Made by a program: the position numbers and the translations under genes. DNA of 32,755 nucleotides, from assembly GCA_030407315.1 (NCBI GenBank), contig JALQPE010003264.1:1-32755 (forward strand). Reading direction: 5' to 3'. The first letter of the stretch is position 1. Every line of letters starts with the position of its first letter. Under the pieces are notes generated by a model. The model searched no databases, was not told the DNA's origin, and was given only the letters and a program-made list of their open reading frames with translations. Below, in pieces: positions 17,947 through 27,666 of this stretch. Source of the DNA: Asparagopsis taxiformis. Lineage: Eukaryota > Rhodophyta > Florideophyceae > Bonnemaisoniales > Bonnemaisoniaceae.

Positions 17947-20376
17947 CTAAAATGACTGCGTTTTCATGCTCATCCAGTAATCCGGTCGCTTCCTCTTTTT
18001 TCGTACGGGTTGAGGGCTGCGCTCGAGATGCCTTTGGAACATTTCCCAGGCAGCATTCACTTCGTTCTGTCTTGGTCCCGCCTCAGCATTGATTGCATCC
18101 TCTTCAGGGGTCCATGCCCGCAATCTAAGGCTACCCATTCGAGGCGCACGTACCCAAGTTTGATTGTTTCCCGTTGATTGCAAGCGTACCGTGATGCCAT
18201 TCGAGCGGTCTATCATCTTCGTCAAATGGAGAGGTCTGGGCGACCGGGTCGCTAAAGGCTCTGGTTGTTTTGAACCACTGCTGCTTCCAGGAACAATAGC
18301 CCTACTTCGAGCACCAAGAAGCGCCACATTCTGCTGGCGAACAAGCTCAGCTCTGGCATACTGTTGCCTGGTAACTGGCTTGTTTGGAATGAGTGACATT
18401 CTAACTACAGCTCTTCGTGGAGAAAGATTATCTTTCAGGTTGGTAGGTTGTTTCGTGTTATCAGACTGATTCGGGTCTCTTGCATTTGTTTGCACACAGT
18501 CGGAGCTATCCTCGTATCCATCACCAGCGTCCGGTTCTATAATCCGCGTTTGCTCTGAGGCGGGTGGCAATGGTGGTTGATGTCTGGGGGGCTCGTTTAC
18601 CGTCGGTGCAATTCGCTTAGTATTTGGCGGCAGAATGGTCAACCACGATAGATCGTTAGGACCCAAGTCGCTACTGCAATTACTGGGACATTCAGGTTCA
18701 GGCATGGGAATGTTTTCACGGGACTGCGCACCGGTTTGTGAAGCAGTGGGCTGCGTCATTTGCATTGCATTGATGCGAGTTGCTGGTAGTTCTGGTCGGT
18801 CGGAAGCTGGCGTGATAGGGGATATCATCATTGGCACTTCGCTATCGTTTTTGCGAATGCGGCAAACATTGTGAAATGAATGGGTCACTGACAACAGCCT
18901 TGGCATTTTTCTGGGAGTAATTTGATCCGAGGTTATGACTGGAATGTTCTCCTCTTTCGTCATCGTCATCAGCGTAGGCTCGGGCTTTCCCAACTTCGTA
19001 CATGTCTGCCCTAGAACACTAGAGTCGACAACTGATGGACGATGTGATCGGTGATTCTGCAAAGGCAATGATGGGCGTATTGGCGTCAGACTTGGCTGCT
19101 CTGGAACAGTTGCTTTCGTAGCTTGCTGGTTGTCAAAATTGTGGTCTTGTTGATGACGTGCAGGGGCCAAAATTTGCTGCTCTCTTGTATTGGACTGTGC
19201 AATCTGCGGTTGCCTGTCTTTTCGAGATGGACTGCAATGCAGTCTTGAAGTAGTTTGATTAGGTATAATACGTGAGTCTGCACTTTGGTGTTTGCGTTGA
19301 TCGCTGACTGCTGGGAGGGAATGTGTTGTCGGACGTTTCTGCTCTTGTGTATTTGACTGTGCAATCTGCGGCCTTTGCAGTTGTCGGTCTTTTTGAGCTT
19401 TGGCATAATGTACTGTTGAAGTAGTTTGCTCAGGTACAACTGGAGAGTCTGCATGTTGCCGTCTACGTTGATTGCGGCCTGTCGAGACAGATTGCTGCAC
19501 ATGCGAAAGGGCTTTATCAGTTTCATCACACGTCTCTGCAACATGCTCTCTAGGTTTATGACGCTTAGTCGCTGGCAACTGATGAGATGAACGCGGCTGA
19601 ATTTCATCATCAGCTTCTGCACGCGACTGTTCTTCTATCTGGTGATGCTGAGTACACCGCGTCGGTACAGAGGAAGGATGTGGTTGCGTAGGCGACACAC
19701 ACGTAGCATGTGCCGACATGGGGGTTTGAATCTTGGACTGTGCAGCAGTTTGAATAGGCGACGATTTTGGAACCGCGTCATCCTTCTGAACGGAAAGTCC
19801 ATCCGGGGTAGAGGAGTTGATGGTATGCTGTGCCCCAGTGGTCTGCACGGCACGAGGCACGAGGGGTTGATTGTTGGGGTCGGTGACAGAAGATCTGCCG
19901 GTTTTCTGGGGGACACTATTGTGTTCAGAGTCATCGAGCGCCAGATCGACTGTGAGGAATCTTCCGAAAATCTGCATGTCATCCAGCGGCATGCTGGGGT
20001 CCAGGGTAACGCCTGCAGACGCATCGAGGGAGAGGCGGAGCACGCCACGCAAAACGCGGACGGACTGCAGCTGGGGTAGCGGTAGTTGCAGCTGCGTCAG
20101 CAGCGTTTCTCGATGGAAGGCGTTTGTGGTTGCCGAGTGGAATATGGCTTTAGTGGTTGCATGCGGCGGCTGGGCAATGGCTAGCGCGGTTGTTGATCTG
20201 TTAGGCGTTGCGGAGGATGGAGATTGAAGGGTGAAAGTGACGGCGAACATGTTGGCGTGCGTCTGTACCGGTTCGGCGGCGGGGTTTGGATTGCATCTTG
20301 ACGCAGTTGTTGACGAGAACTCGCGCGCTGAGCTTGCGCGATCACGGCGCTGTATCGCGTTTCGGAGCGTTGGCAC
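17947..20376 (-). CDS. unrecognised large disordered protein with internal repeats
   Basis: This is a single uninterrupted ORF of 809 residues, or 767 if translation starts at the ATG at 20250 (MFAVTFTLQSPSS), which I prefer since the upstream part is Arg/Ala-rich and unstructured. A short possibly folded N-terminal region (QLQSVRVLRGVLRLSLDASA, FGRFLTVDLALDD) is followed by about 500 residues rich in Gln, Ser, Thr, Pro and His. Two copies of a roughly 45-residue unit lie there, with ADSPVVPEQTTSTVHY and ADSRIIPNQTTSRLHC and a shared PQIAQSNT. The C-terminal region is basic and more ordered-looking: RRAVVRMSLIPNKPV, then WVRAPRMGSLRLRAWTPEED, ending in KKRKRPDYWMS with a likely nuclear localisation signal. 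WTPEED recalls Myb repeats, but no Myb fold follows. The function is unknown; a nuclear scaffold is a guess. Confidence 0.6.
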   Translation of the reverse strand: MPTLRNAIQRRDRASSAREFSSTTASRCNPNPAAEPVQTHANMFAVTFTLQSPSSATPNRSTTALAIAQPPHATTKAIFHSATTNAFHRETLLTQLQLPLPQLQSVRVLRGVLRLSLDASAGVTLDPSMPLDDMQIFGRFLTVDLALDDSEHNSVPQKTGRSSVTDPNNQPLVPRAVQTTGAQHTINSSTPDGLSVQKDDAVPKSSPIQTAAQSKIQTPMSAHATCVSPTQPHPSSVPTRCTQHHQIEEQSRAEADDEIQPRSSHQLPATKRHKPREHVAETCDETDKALSHVQQSVSTGRNQRRRQHADSPVVPEQTTSTVHYAKAQKDRQLQRPQIAQSNTQEQKRPTTHSLPAVSDQRKHQSADSRIIPNQTTSRLHCSPSRKDRQPQIAQSNTREQQILAPARHQQDHNFDNQQATKATVPEQPSLTPIRPSLPLQNHRSHRPSVVDSSVLGQTCTKLGKPEPTLMTMTKEENIPVITSDQITPRKMPRLLSVTHSFHNVCRIRKNDSEVPMMISPITPASDRPELPATRINAMQMTQPTASQTGAQSRENIPMPEPECPSNCSSDLGPNDLSWLTILPPNTKRIAPTVNEPPRHQPPLPPASEQTRIIEPDAGDGYEDSSDCVQTNARDPNQSDNTKQPTNLKDNLSPRRAVVRMSLIPNKPVTRQQYARAELVRQQNVALLGARSRAIVPGSSSGSKQPEPLATRSPRPLHLTKMIDRSNGITVRLQSTGNNQTWVRAPRMGSLRLRAWTPEEDAINAEAGPRQNEVNAAWEMFQRHLERSPQPVRKKRKRPDYWMSMKTQSF
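19175..19475 (-). repeat. two diverged direct repeats of about 130 bp within the 809-residue ORF
   Basis: Copies at about 19175-19305 and 19337-19475 share the words GACTGTGCAATCTGCGG and GAAGTAGTTTGNT, and encode the repeated peptide unit. They are diverged at many third positions, so the duplication is not recent. Confidence 0.7.
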
Positions 20377-20585
20377 GCGCTCAACGCTTTTTTTCGATGT
20401 TTTGCGTCGGATGCTAATTTAGTTTACGACTTAAATTATATTGTCATACATCTGCGCACTCGTGTGATCAAGTAATACCTTCCACTGTAAATGCGCAACT
20501 GTTCTGTTGTTGTGACCGTCAAACAACTTTCTCGTGTGTCACGTACTTTATGTCATCATTCGCCAACATATACACAGCGAGTAAA

Positions 20586-21948
20586 CTACGATGAACGATT
20601 TTCCCTCCTGCCGCCCCGTCGACCCCTTCTCTCATCGTCCCCTCTATGATACCCTCCCGCATTATAGCCCTGCGGACGGTCGCAATTATGCGCGAGTACA
20701 TTACCACGAATCAAAAGGTTCTTCGTACTGTCCACAACTTGTTCATACACGCTGGGTACGCTCAGTCCCATAATCACTTGATTGGCCTGTGAGTCAATCT
20801 TCGCATCCAACCGCGCATGTCTAATCAAATTCACCACCCATTTCTCTGCTTCGTATTCGTCCATATTCAGTTTGCTTGCCAGCATTCCAATATCGATGAC
20901 TTGATGGATTCTACAGTACGTCTCGAAGATTGTACGACGCGCATCTTCCAAAAAGTCTTCCAGCGTGCCGACGAGGAAGAAATCCCTCTTCAACGTATCT
21001 TCACATTTTTGAAGCATATCCTGTGCGCCCTCGAAATCAAAGTTCACATATAAGCATTGCACAAATTCCGTGATAGGATCCGAGTACGCATATGATTCTT
21101 GCTGAATTACTTTCACCAGATCTTTCATCACATTCCTTCGTCGTTTGTTCGTGATCACAGCCGTAGTGAGATAGCGCAGAATGTGGGGCAATTGGTTTGA
21201 ATTGTGTTTAGATATTTCTCGCTGAACAAAAAGTCAGTGATTCCATTTCGTCCGTCCGGGTGGTTGAAGAATACAAACAGACTCCAGTGAATTAGCCACG
21301 TCCTCTGCTGAAGCTGCTGCAGCGGGTTCAGCATGATAGACCGTCCATTGGAATCAATCGCCTCCTTCAATGCGTTCATATCCTCTAATGCAGCATCCCA
21401 CGATCCAGCAAGAATGTCCGCTGCAAACTTACCCCAAAGCGCAAAAAACTCACGCTCGGGATGCTTGCCGTCCATCAGCATCCGGTAAACCTGCATTAGA
21501 GTCGCCGTGTCTTCGTAATTTCCGCAATCAAACTGAAACTTGCCAAAGTCATACACCGCTTCCAGCACCTCTGGTGTGACATCATGATGTTCGGACAGAT
21601 GCTCCAATGTAAAGAACCCGATTCAGTAAGGTCCTCCATCAGCTGTTCATCGCCAACAACGGTCAATAGCGGCGCCGCTTCCGCTTGCAAAGCCTGCAGT
21701 ACAAGGAGCACTTTGTCGCGTCTCGTGACAAGCTCCTCCGGTGGATCTGTACCATAAAGCTCTTGATGCGTCTCAATTGCAAAATCAACCATTCCCGTGT
21801 TGGACAACAGTTCGAGTTTAGCTTTCATAATGTCATTTTTGTCGTACATACCCTCTAAGTTGGGATGAGCACTGATAAATTGTAGAAGCGGTATCACCAT
21901 ATGGCGATCCAGAAACTCCGAAATCTTGGATGTGAGATCAAACTCCAT
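20586..21948 (-). CDS. EIF3E: eukaryotic translation initiation factor 3 subunit E (two frame breaks)
   Basis: This is a PCI-domain subunit of eIF3, which recruits the 40S subunit and mRNA. It starts [20 protein letters not shown] at 21948, the standard eIF3e beginning. Conserved blocks follow: [98 protein letters not shown], and the PCI winged helix with FETYCRIHQ and [17 protein letters not shown]. Frame changes occur near 21612 and 21180; each needs one base. The C-terminus is a short Gly/Arg tail (GRRGGRREN) not found in the animal protein. The start is divergent from the uS19 gene. Confidence 0.95.
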
Positions 21949-22320
21949 GTTGGCTGTGGTCGTTGGCCTCACAGCGTTGAACTTGGGCCTCAGCTATTAA
22001 CGATCGACAAATTGGTCTGCGTGAACGCTGTGTTCGTTACGGCAGGGGTGCGACTGGTGAGGATGGCGTGACCCCAGTGCCGACGTCGTTCGGCTCAGCA
22101 TTGACATTTAGGGCCCAGTGTGGAATACGCAATTTGGCAACTTTTTTTATTTATTACGTGTACACGGATGATACGTATTCAAACTCCGCGATTTTGCGAT
22201 TGCTGTTATTTCTTCATTTCCCACTCCGAAGCAGGATGCGGCGGTTGCGGACAATTCCAAACGATTCTCTGACAGTTGTTCAAGGGGGATTCATAGCGAT
22301 CGAAAAGGATAGTGAAAATA
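21949..22320. other. divergent promoter region between eIF3e and uS19
   Basis: The 372 bases between two divergent starts contain a T/A-rich run near 22140-22170. A plus-strand ORF from 22068 is one base out of frame with uS19. It might hide a targeting presequence if an indel is present, but it does not look like one beyond its first residues. Confidence 0.4.
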
Positions 22321-22584
22321 ATGCCGCGCTCGGTTTGGAAGGGTCCGTTTGCAGATGCGCTGCGAATACTGCCACATAAGCTGCAGGGCACTCGCCGTAG
22401 CATGATACTTCCGGAATGGGTTGGGAAGAATATTGATGTTCACAACGGGCGAAAATGGATTCCTGTTTCCATCATTGAGGAAATGATCGGGCATCGACTG
22501 GGAGAATTCGCTCCGACAAGGACAAAGAGCCCGCATAAGGGGTTTTTATTGCGTGCAAAGGCGAAGAAGGGGAGGAAATTTTAG
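22321..22584 (+). CDS. ribosomal protein uS19, bacterial type, probably mitochondrial
   Basis: This 87-residue small-subunit protein contacts the 16S-type rRNA head. It begins [14 protein letters not shown] as bacterial S19 does, then STILP-like [29 protein letters not shown] and [15 protein letters not shown], ending in a Lys/Arg tail. Red algal plastid genomes carry their own rps19, so this nuclear copy is more likely mitochondrial (known distribution, not shown here). No obvious presequence precedes the Met, which is acceptable for small basic mitochondrial ribosomal proteins. The frame is intact. Confidence 0.9.
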   Translation: MPRSVWKGPFADALRILPHKLQGTRRSMILPEWVGKNIDVHNGRKWIPVSIIEEMIGHRLGEFAPTRTKSPHKGFLLRAKAKKGRKF

Positions 22585-22892
22585 TGGACCAAGTTGGCAT
22601 TTCTTCGGATTCGATTTTAGACAATATCATCGATGTTTTTGTGTGGTGACGTGAGGCGAAAGTGAGGGCGATCGGTCAAAATTTGAAGATGTTGTAGAGG
22701 ATGCTAGAGTATAGTATCGGGAACATCTCACAGCTGTTATATTCTGGAATGTCTGGTTTGCATGTCAACAATGTTTCAACAAGAGTCGATCCATGCAATA
22801 TCTCTGTGGAAGCGCAGTATACCTCCATGTATCCATAGCTAATGCCATCTATCAAATTCACGAACAAGACAATCGAAAGCAAATTGGAGGGA
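22585..22892. other. intergenic interval between uS19 and POLD4 stops
   Basis: This is 308 bp of tail-to-tail spacing. A 78-codon minus-strand ORF at 22676-22912 overlaps the POLD4 end in another frame and shows no recognisable family, so I treat it as chance. Confidence 0.4.
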
Positions 22893-23259
22893 TCACCACA
22901 AATGACCACCATCTCTCATTTCGACGGCACGATTTGTATCAATGAGCAGCTTGATAATCGTGGGAGGTTCTAAACCACAATCAGCGGCTCGTTGCCATCT
23001 GAATGCACGGTCAATGCCTACGAATGGACCATACTTGGGGTTAAGATCGAATAAACGCAATGCATTCTCGATTTCTTCATCAGAGAGAGCGCATACGTCA
23101 AATGTGTGCTCGTCGCATGCTACAATATCTGACCATTCTTGGAGCTTGACTTTATCTGATGGGCGGCTGCGCTTGTACTTTCTTTTCAAACTGTGACTTT
23201 ACTTGCAATTCTCTTGCTGCTCTGGCAGTTGGCTTGCTTGGTCGGAGGAAATTTTCCAT
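22893..23259 (-). CDS. POLD4: DNA polymerase delta subunit 4 (one frame break)
   Basis: This is the smallest accessory subunit of replicative DNA polymerase delta. The diagnostic block reads ALRLFDLNPKYGPFVGIDRA then FRWQRAADCGLEPP, matching the POLD4 core (LRQFDLAWQYGPCTGITRLQ and RW). The C-terminus is GGHLW with the family's aromatic ending. The N-terminal part is basic (MENFLRPSKPTARAARELQ) and in another frame, joined by one base change near 23155 (in an AAAG-rich run). The total would be about 121 residues, close to the usual 107-120. The start at 23259 is the best ATG; a longer in-frame reading upstream is not conserved. The canonical N-terminal PIP box is not obvious. Confidence 0.82.
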
Positions 23260-23765
23260 CGTTTTTCGTGTATGTACGACTTGCGGTTGCGAATGTTCTT
23301 CAGGCTTGTACCTCAGGTCGAAGCTAAGTACTACGAGTTGTATGCTTATGTCATCCTGCATCAGCAGACTTGCAATCGCATCCCAAATACATATATTCGC
23401 CCTGATGGTCGCAACAAGGACAGAGCAGGCAATACCTAAATCAAAGCTGAAATTATGTGCCATCCTTGCGTGCGACAAAGTTTCATCTCGCGAGAACGGT
23501 TTTACAGTACTCTGTGCCACGTGGTACTATCACACACGTACTGTAATGAACTTTATTCTCGATATTTTCCTCGTCATGGATACGTCACCGCGATCATAGT
23601 GGCATGCGTATGTGATTCTTAACCGCGTTGTTTGGTTCAGAACCTTGAGTATCACAGGTCGGCGCTCCCAGAAAACCCGCCAGCTGAACATCTACGTAGC
23701 TATTCGCAGCCGCCTTCGAGAATTGCAGTCATCGCTTTTAAATTGCATCCGGATTGCAACCTACC
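23260..23765. other. divergent promoter region between POLD4 and DOHH
   Basis: The 506 bases contain overlapping short ORFs on both strands without recognisable content. The POLD4 frame is open upstream to 23520 with a hydrophobic stretch, probably by chance. Confidence 0.4.
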
Positions 23766-24699
23766 ATGGTAACGCTAGAGCACGTCAAAGACCGCTTGCT
23801 GGCCCCGTCATCACCAGTTGCAGCAAGAATGCGCGCTATATTCGGTCTCAAAGGGCTGGACACACCAGAGGCAGTATCCGTACTAGAGAAAAGCATCCTC
23901 TCTGATCCGTCAGCCCTGGTCAGACACGAAGTTGCCTACGTGCTGGGCCAAATGCGGGCAGAACAAGCCCTGGACACACTCAAACAGGTTCTGCAGGATG
24001 CTGATGAGGACGTCATGGTGCGCCACGAAGCCGCAGAGGCAATGGGGGCTATTGCACACCCGTCCGTCCTGCAGATACTAGACGATTATGCGGACGATAA
24101 TTCACTCGCGAGAGAGATCCGCGAAACTTGCCTCCTGGCTGCGGAGAGGATACGGTGGGCACAGGGGAGCAGAATAATACTGTCTCTCCGGATGAAAATG
24201 TCATATATGGGTCAGTTGACCCTGCACCCCAGAACAGAAGCCGGTGAGCACGAAACAGTTGAGGGACGTTTTATGTGATGTGAATGCAGATATGTTCATT
24301 AGATATCGTGCAATGTTCGCGTTGCGCAATAGAGGAGGCCCGGATGCTGTGGATGCTCTGTGTGAAAGTATGCACAAAGAGAAGGAAAGTGCGCTTTTCA
24401 GACATGAGGTGGCGTATGTTCTAGGCCAGATGCAGAGCGAACGGTCTGTATCGACGCTGGAGAAATTTTTGCAGGACCCTCTAGAGCATGCCATGGTCAG
24501 GCATGAGGCTGCAGAGGCGCTTGGTTCTGTAGGTACTAAGGAGGCTGATGCTATTTTGGACAGATTTCAGAAGGATGAATCTGAGGTTGTGAGGGAATCT
24601 GTCGAAGTGGCACTGGATATATCAGATTATGTCACTTCAGATGAGCTGCATTACATGGACAATATCACGGATCAAGTGAACAAAGCTGCTATTTCATAA
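23766..24699 (+). CDS. DOHH: deoxyhypusine hydroxylase (two frame breaks)
   Basis: This HEAT-repeat di-iron monooxygenase completes hypusine formation on translation factor eIF5A. Starting MVTLEHVKDRLLAPSS, it has two symmetric halves. All four metal-binding His-Glu dyads are present: VRHEVAYVLGQM and VRHEAAEAMGAI in the first half, FRHEVAYVLGQM and VRHEAAEALGSV in the second. The linker reads SPDENVIYGSVDPAPQN in another frame, flanked by single-base shifts near 24163 (a G run) and 24238. RYRAMFALRNRGG and VRESVEVALDI are typical. The length of about 310 residues is normal. Confidence 0.95.
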
Positions 24700-24904
24700 C
24701 CGTGCGCACCACGCTGATTGTAGAAATGGGGCCGACAGCTTCTATTTCATGGCAACATCGTAGGCACTACTAGTACATGTCGGCCAAGAATCATGTGATG
24801 ATTATCAGAATGCGTATAGCTTACAAAGCCATCTTGTATAGATAAGTTTATGAAGTAACTGTTTGGTTTTGTGTCAAAATCCCGAGCGCACTTGATTGGC
24901 AAAG

Positions 24905-25492
24905 CTAGCTTTCCTCAAGCGCTTTCTCAAGATAGGATTCCAACGCTTTTCTCGCGAGCGACTTGACCTCAATCTTTTTGCGCACCATCCTGTGCTTGCC
25001 GCCGGTGTACTTGTACAACATGCGCACTCGTTTGACAAGAAAATGAATGCCATCGTATTCTACGATATCTCCGCAGTGGGTATGCGGGTCAAGACGGAAT
25101 CTACCCAAATATTTGGGCGGTGGAGTCACAGTGGATACATCGAACGGCAGCAAATCGCCGTTGTAAGATTTCTTTCCGCCTTTACGATACACGGTCATAT
25201 CGAGTCCATCTCTGTCATCGGCTTCACTCGACTCTGAGTCATCGGAGTCTCCATCAGCCTTTCCCGTTTTGCGTGTGGTGTCGTTCATTGATGGATTCTG
25301 AAACTTTGGAACCTGGAAATGGTGTCGAACGGAGCAGCGTTTGCTGCGAATGGCTGCCGGCAGGCAGGTTTGAATTACATTTCGGAGAGGCGAGAAGAAT
25401 GACGACCTGCGTAATGTTTTGTTTGGGGCTGAACAATTTGCAATGAATGTTGCAGTTCGCTGCATCGGAAACGGTGGAGTTTCATATTCCAT
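24905..25492 (-). CDS. conserved protein of unknown function, probably plastid-targeted
   Basis: This is 195 residues from the ATG at 25492; an alternative start is the ATG at 25465 (MQRTATFIANC). Residues 1 to about 60 are basic and Ser/Arg/Phe-rich, like a transit peptide. An acidic linker (DGDSDDSESSEADDRDG) precedes a compact C-terminal domain with TPPPKYLGRFRLDPHT, CGDIVEYDGIHFLVKRVRM and YKYTGGKHRMVRKKIEVKS. I recall similar 'YLG.F.LDP..G..GD' and 'YKY.GG..MV.K.LEV' patterns in uncharacterised chloroplast proteins of plants and algae, but I cannot name the family. The frame is intact. Its stop is 205 bp from DOHH. Confidence 0.65.
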   Translation of the reverse strand: MEYETPPFPMQRTATFIANCSAPNKTLRRSSFFSPLRNVIQTCLPAAIRSKRCSVRHHFQVPKFQNPSMNDTTRKTGKADGDSDDSESSEADDRDGLDMTVYRKGGKKSYNGDLLPFDVSTVTPPPKYLGRFRLDPHTHCGDIVEYDGIHFLVKRVRMLYKYTGGKHRMVRKKIEVKSLARKALESYLEKALEES

Positions 25493-26232
25493 GCGTGCTT
25501 GGTATTGTGTTTAGCGAGCTACAATGTTTCCTCATGAGAGCCTAGACACTAATGTTAAGAGTGCAAGGTGAAATAGATGCACGGAATACGTTGATTGGTT
25601 CCACCTGAGATTTTAGATAAAATGGTTTACTGACAAACGACAACATATCGTAAAGATGGATGGTGAAGTAACCGCTGTCTACACGGAAATAGGCGAAGAT
25701 ATTTCACTTCATTTGCATCGAGCAAGGTGACGGAAACAGGGACAACTGCCATATTACCATTGGTTCAGAGCAAGAAATATCATTCAATTTAAACCTATAT
25801 TTCAGCCTCATATTGATGCCCTCCTGGTGTGCTCCTTGGTGCCGTGCTAATCAGTGTTGTTATACCCGCCAATCGATCGCGAAAGGACAGTTCAGATGCG
25901 CAAGATGAAAATTTTTTGACCGCGGTCATTACCGATCCGTTGTTAATATCGCTCATTCGGCGACTTCATTGTGCCAAATGTTCGCTTCTGGGTGAAAGTC
26001 TGCAGAAACCATTGTAAACTTTCGCGTAAACAACATGATTGAACGAAAAGTGCATCATACTATTAGTTGTATACTACCCAGCCGTTTCGTTCACTTCATC
26101 AGAATATGTTGTCTTCAGAAGTGTCCAAAGCACGATGCAGCTTTGCTAGGAGAAAACAACTTTTATTAAGACTTGTCACGATGGTTTATTGCATTGCACG
26201 GGATGAACCAGATCAACAAGTGCGACGGTAAT
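25493..26232. other. largest gene-free spacer (740 bp)
   Basis: It lies between the start of the plastid unknown gene and the stop of petH, both on minus. A 62-codon plus ORF at 25829-26017 has no recognisable content. I see no tRNA, repeat or clear promoter element. Confidence 0.45.
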
Positions 26233-27254
26233 CTAATATGTCTCAACTTCCAACGCTTTGCCTTCTTCATTTCCTTGCGGTAGGCAATCCAATCCTTTCC
26301 GTCTTGTGCAAATCGCTCCGACATGAACTCATCGATACCAGACTCCATACCAGCCAGACCGCACATAAACACATAAGTGTTGTCCTTCTGGAAAAGCTCG
26401 TACAGCTCGTCTGCGTACTCCTTCATGCGGTTCTGAAGGTACATCTTGTTACCGTTGGCATCCGTCTGTTCACGAGAAATAGCATAGTCCAGACGAACTT
26501 GATCGGGTAGTTAGCCTTCATCTCCTCAAACTCTTCCTGATAGAGCAGCGTCGAGGTAGTCGGCACACCGAGGAATAGCCACATAGTGCCTTTGAAGTCA
26601 TAGTCAGGGTTGTTCTCGGAGAACGCGCGACGCAAGTATGTACGGAATGGTGCAACACCAGTACCAGTTGCAAGCATAATGATAGTGGCATTGGGATCGT
26701 CAGGCAGCAGCATGGCCTTTCCAACTGGTCCAGAAATATTGACATCATCCCCTGGCTTGAGATCGCAAATGAAGTTTGAGCACACACCTTTCACTTCATT
26801 GCCATCAGCATCAGTGTATACCAGACGCTTGACAGACAGAGATACGGTCTTGTCATCTCCAAAATCACCGTGACGAGTAGAGGCAATGGATAGAGTCGGA
26901 CCTTATGCGGCTTGCTCTAGCGTCTTCTCCTGGGGCCATGACACCGATGGATTGCCCCTCAAGGTAGGGCACGTTTCCGTCGTGTTGGAAGATCAAATGA
27001 CGAGTCTCTCCGGGTGCATCGGGGCCAACAATGCTCTCATTGTAAATGACTTTAGCGGTGTAGGGCTTTCTAGGGGTAAAAAGATTCAAGGGAATCTTTG
27101 CCTTGTCTGCAGCAACCATGTGGATGGTCGCTGCACGGCGGGCGGGAACATTGACGGAAGACGCCTCCCCAACAAAGGACGAACGCCGTTCCGAAGCAAC
27201 CAATGCCGGGCGCTTGGCTGTAAGCAGCGGGGAAGCAGAGATGAAACCGAACAT
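26233..27254 (-). CDS. petH: ferredoxin--NADP reductase, plastid (frame broken by indels)
   Basis: This FAD enzyme passes electrons from ferredoxin to NADP+ at the end of photosynthetic electron transport. From the ATG at 27254 ([11 protein letters not shown]) about 45 residues form a transit peptide ending near [11 protein letters not shown]. The mature enzyme reads [85 protein letters not shown], the NADP motif [36 protein letters not shown] and [16 protein letters not shown]. Adding one A in the run near 26246 gives the canonical end RWKVETY with its terminal tyrosine. Other shifts fall near 26880 and 26480. There is no CpcD-like linker domain, as in plants and other algae. Confidence 0.95.
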
Positions 27255-27666
27255 CACGGATACAAAGAGAAAAGTTGGATCGATACGGGAAGATAATCAA
27301 GTGAAGGAGGACCTGCAAGATTGAATATATAGAATAACACTACTCTTGGAATGACCTTGCGGATGGTGCAATGGCCTAATGTCAGTGTGTGGCCGAGAGC
27401 TCACAGTTGCAGGCTGCAGGTCAAATATGTCAGGAATTCATATTATTTATTTAGGGCTATTCTTGCTTGATCTCCGCCATCACCTTGCAACCACAATCTC
27501 AATTCTGTCGAAAGTTTTGCTCATTACTCATACACATGTATTTTATCGATCCACGTGCTTAGCAAGTTTGAACTTGAATTTTCAAACTTTCCATATTATT
27601 CACTCTCCCCCGTCTCTTGTCCCGACTCTTCCCTTCGCCACCTCAATCGCCTGAATCTTCATCACC
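27255..27666. other. divergent promoter region between petH and NCAPD2
   Basis: These 412 bases contain an ORF (27379-27654) rich in Leu, Ser and His that looks like non-coding T/C-rich leader sequence. The stretch 27590-27660 is pyrimidine-rich just before the NCAPD2 start. A tRNA-like look near 27360-27420 did not hold up. Confidence 0.4.

Noticed and set aside
17947..18180. Myb-domain call from WTPEED in the 809-residue protein
   Set aside because: The spaced tryptophans and helix pattern of a Myb repeat do not follow.
25829..26017. 62-codon plus-strand ORF in the 740 bp spacer
   Set aside because: Short, no recognisable motif, no start context or neighbour support.
27360..27420. tRNA-like stretch (GGTGCAATGGCC, GGTCAAAT)
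   Set aside because: No cloverleaf with pairing acceptor and T stems can be drawn.
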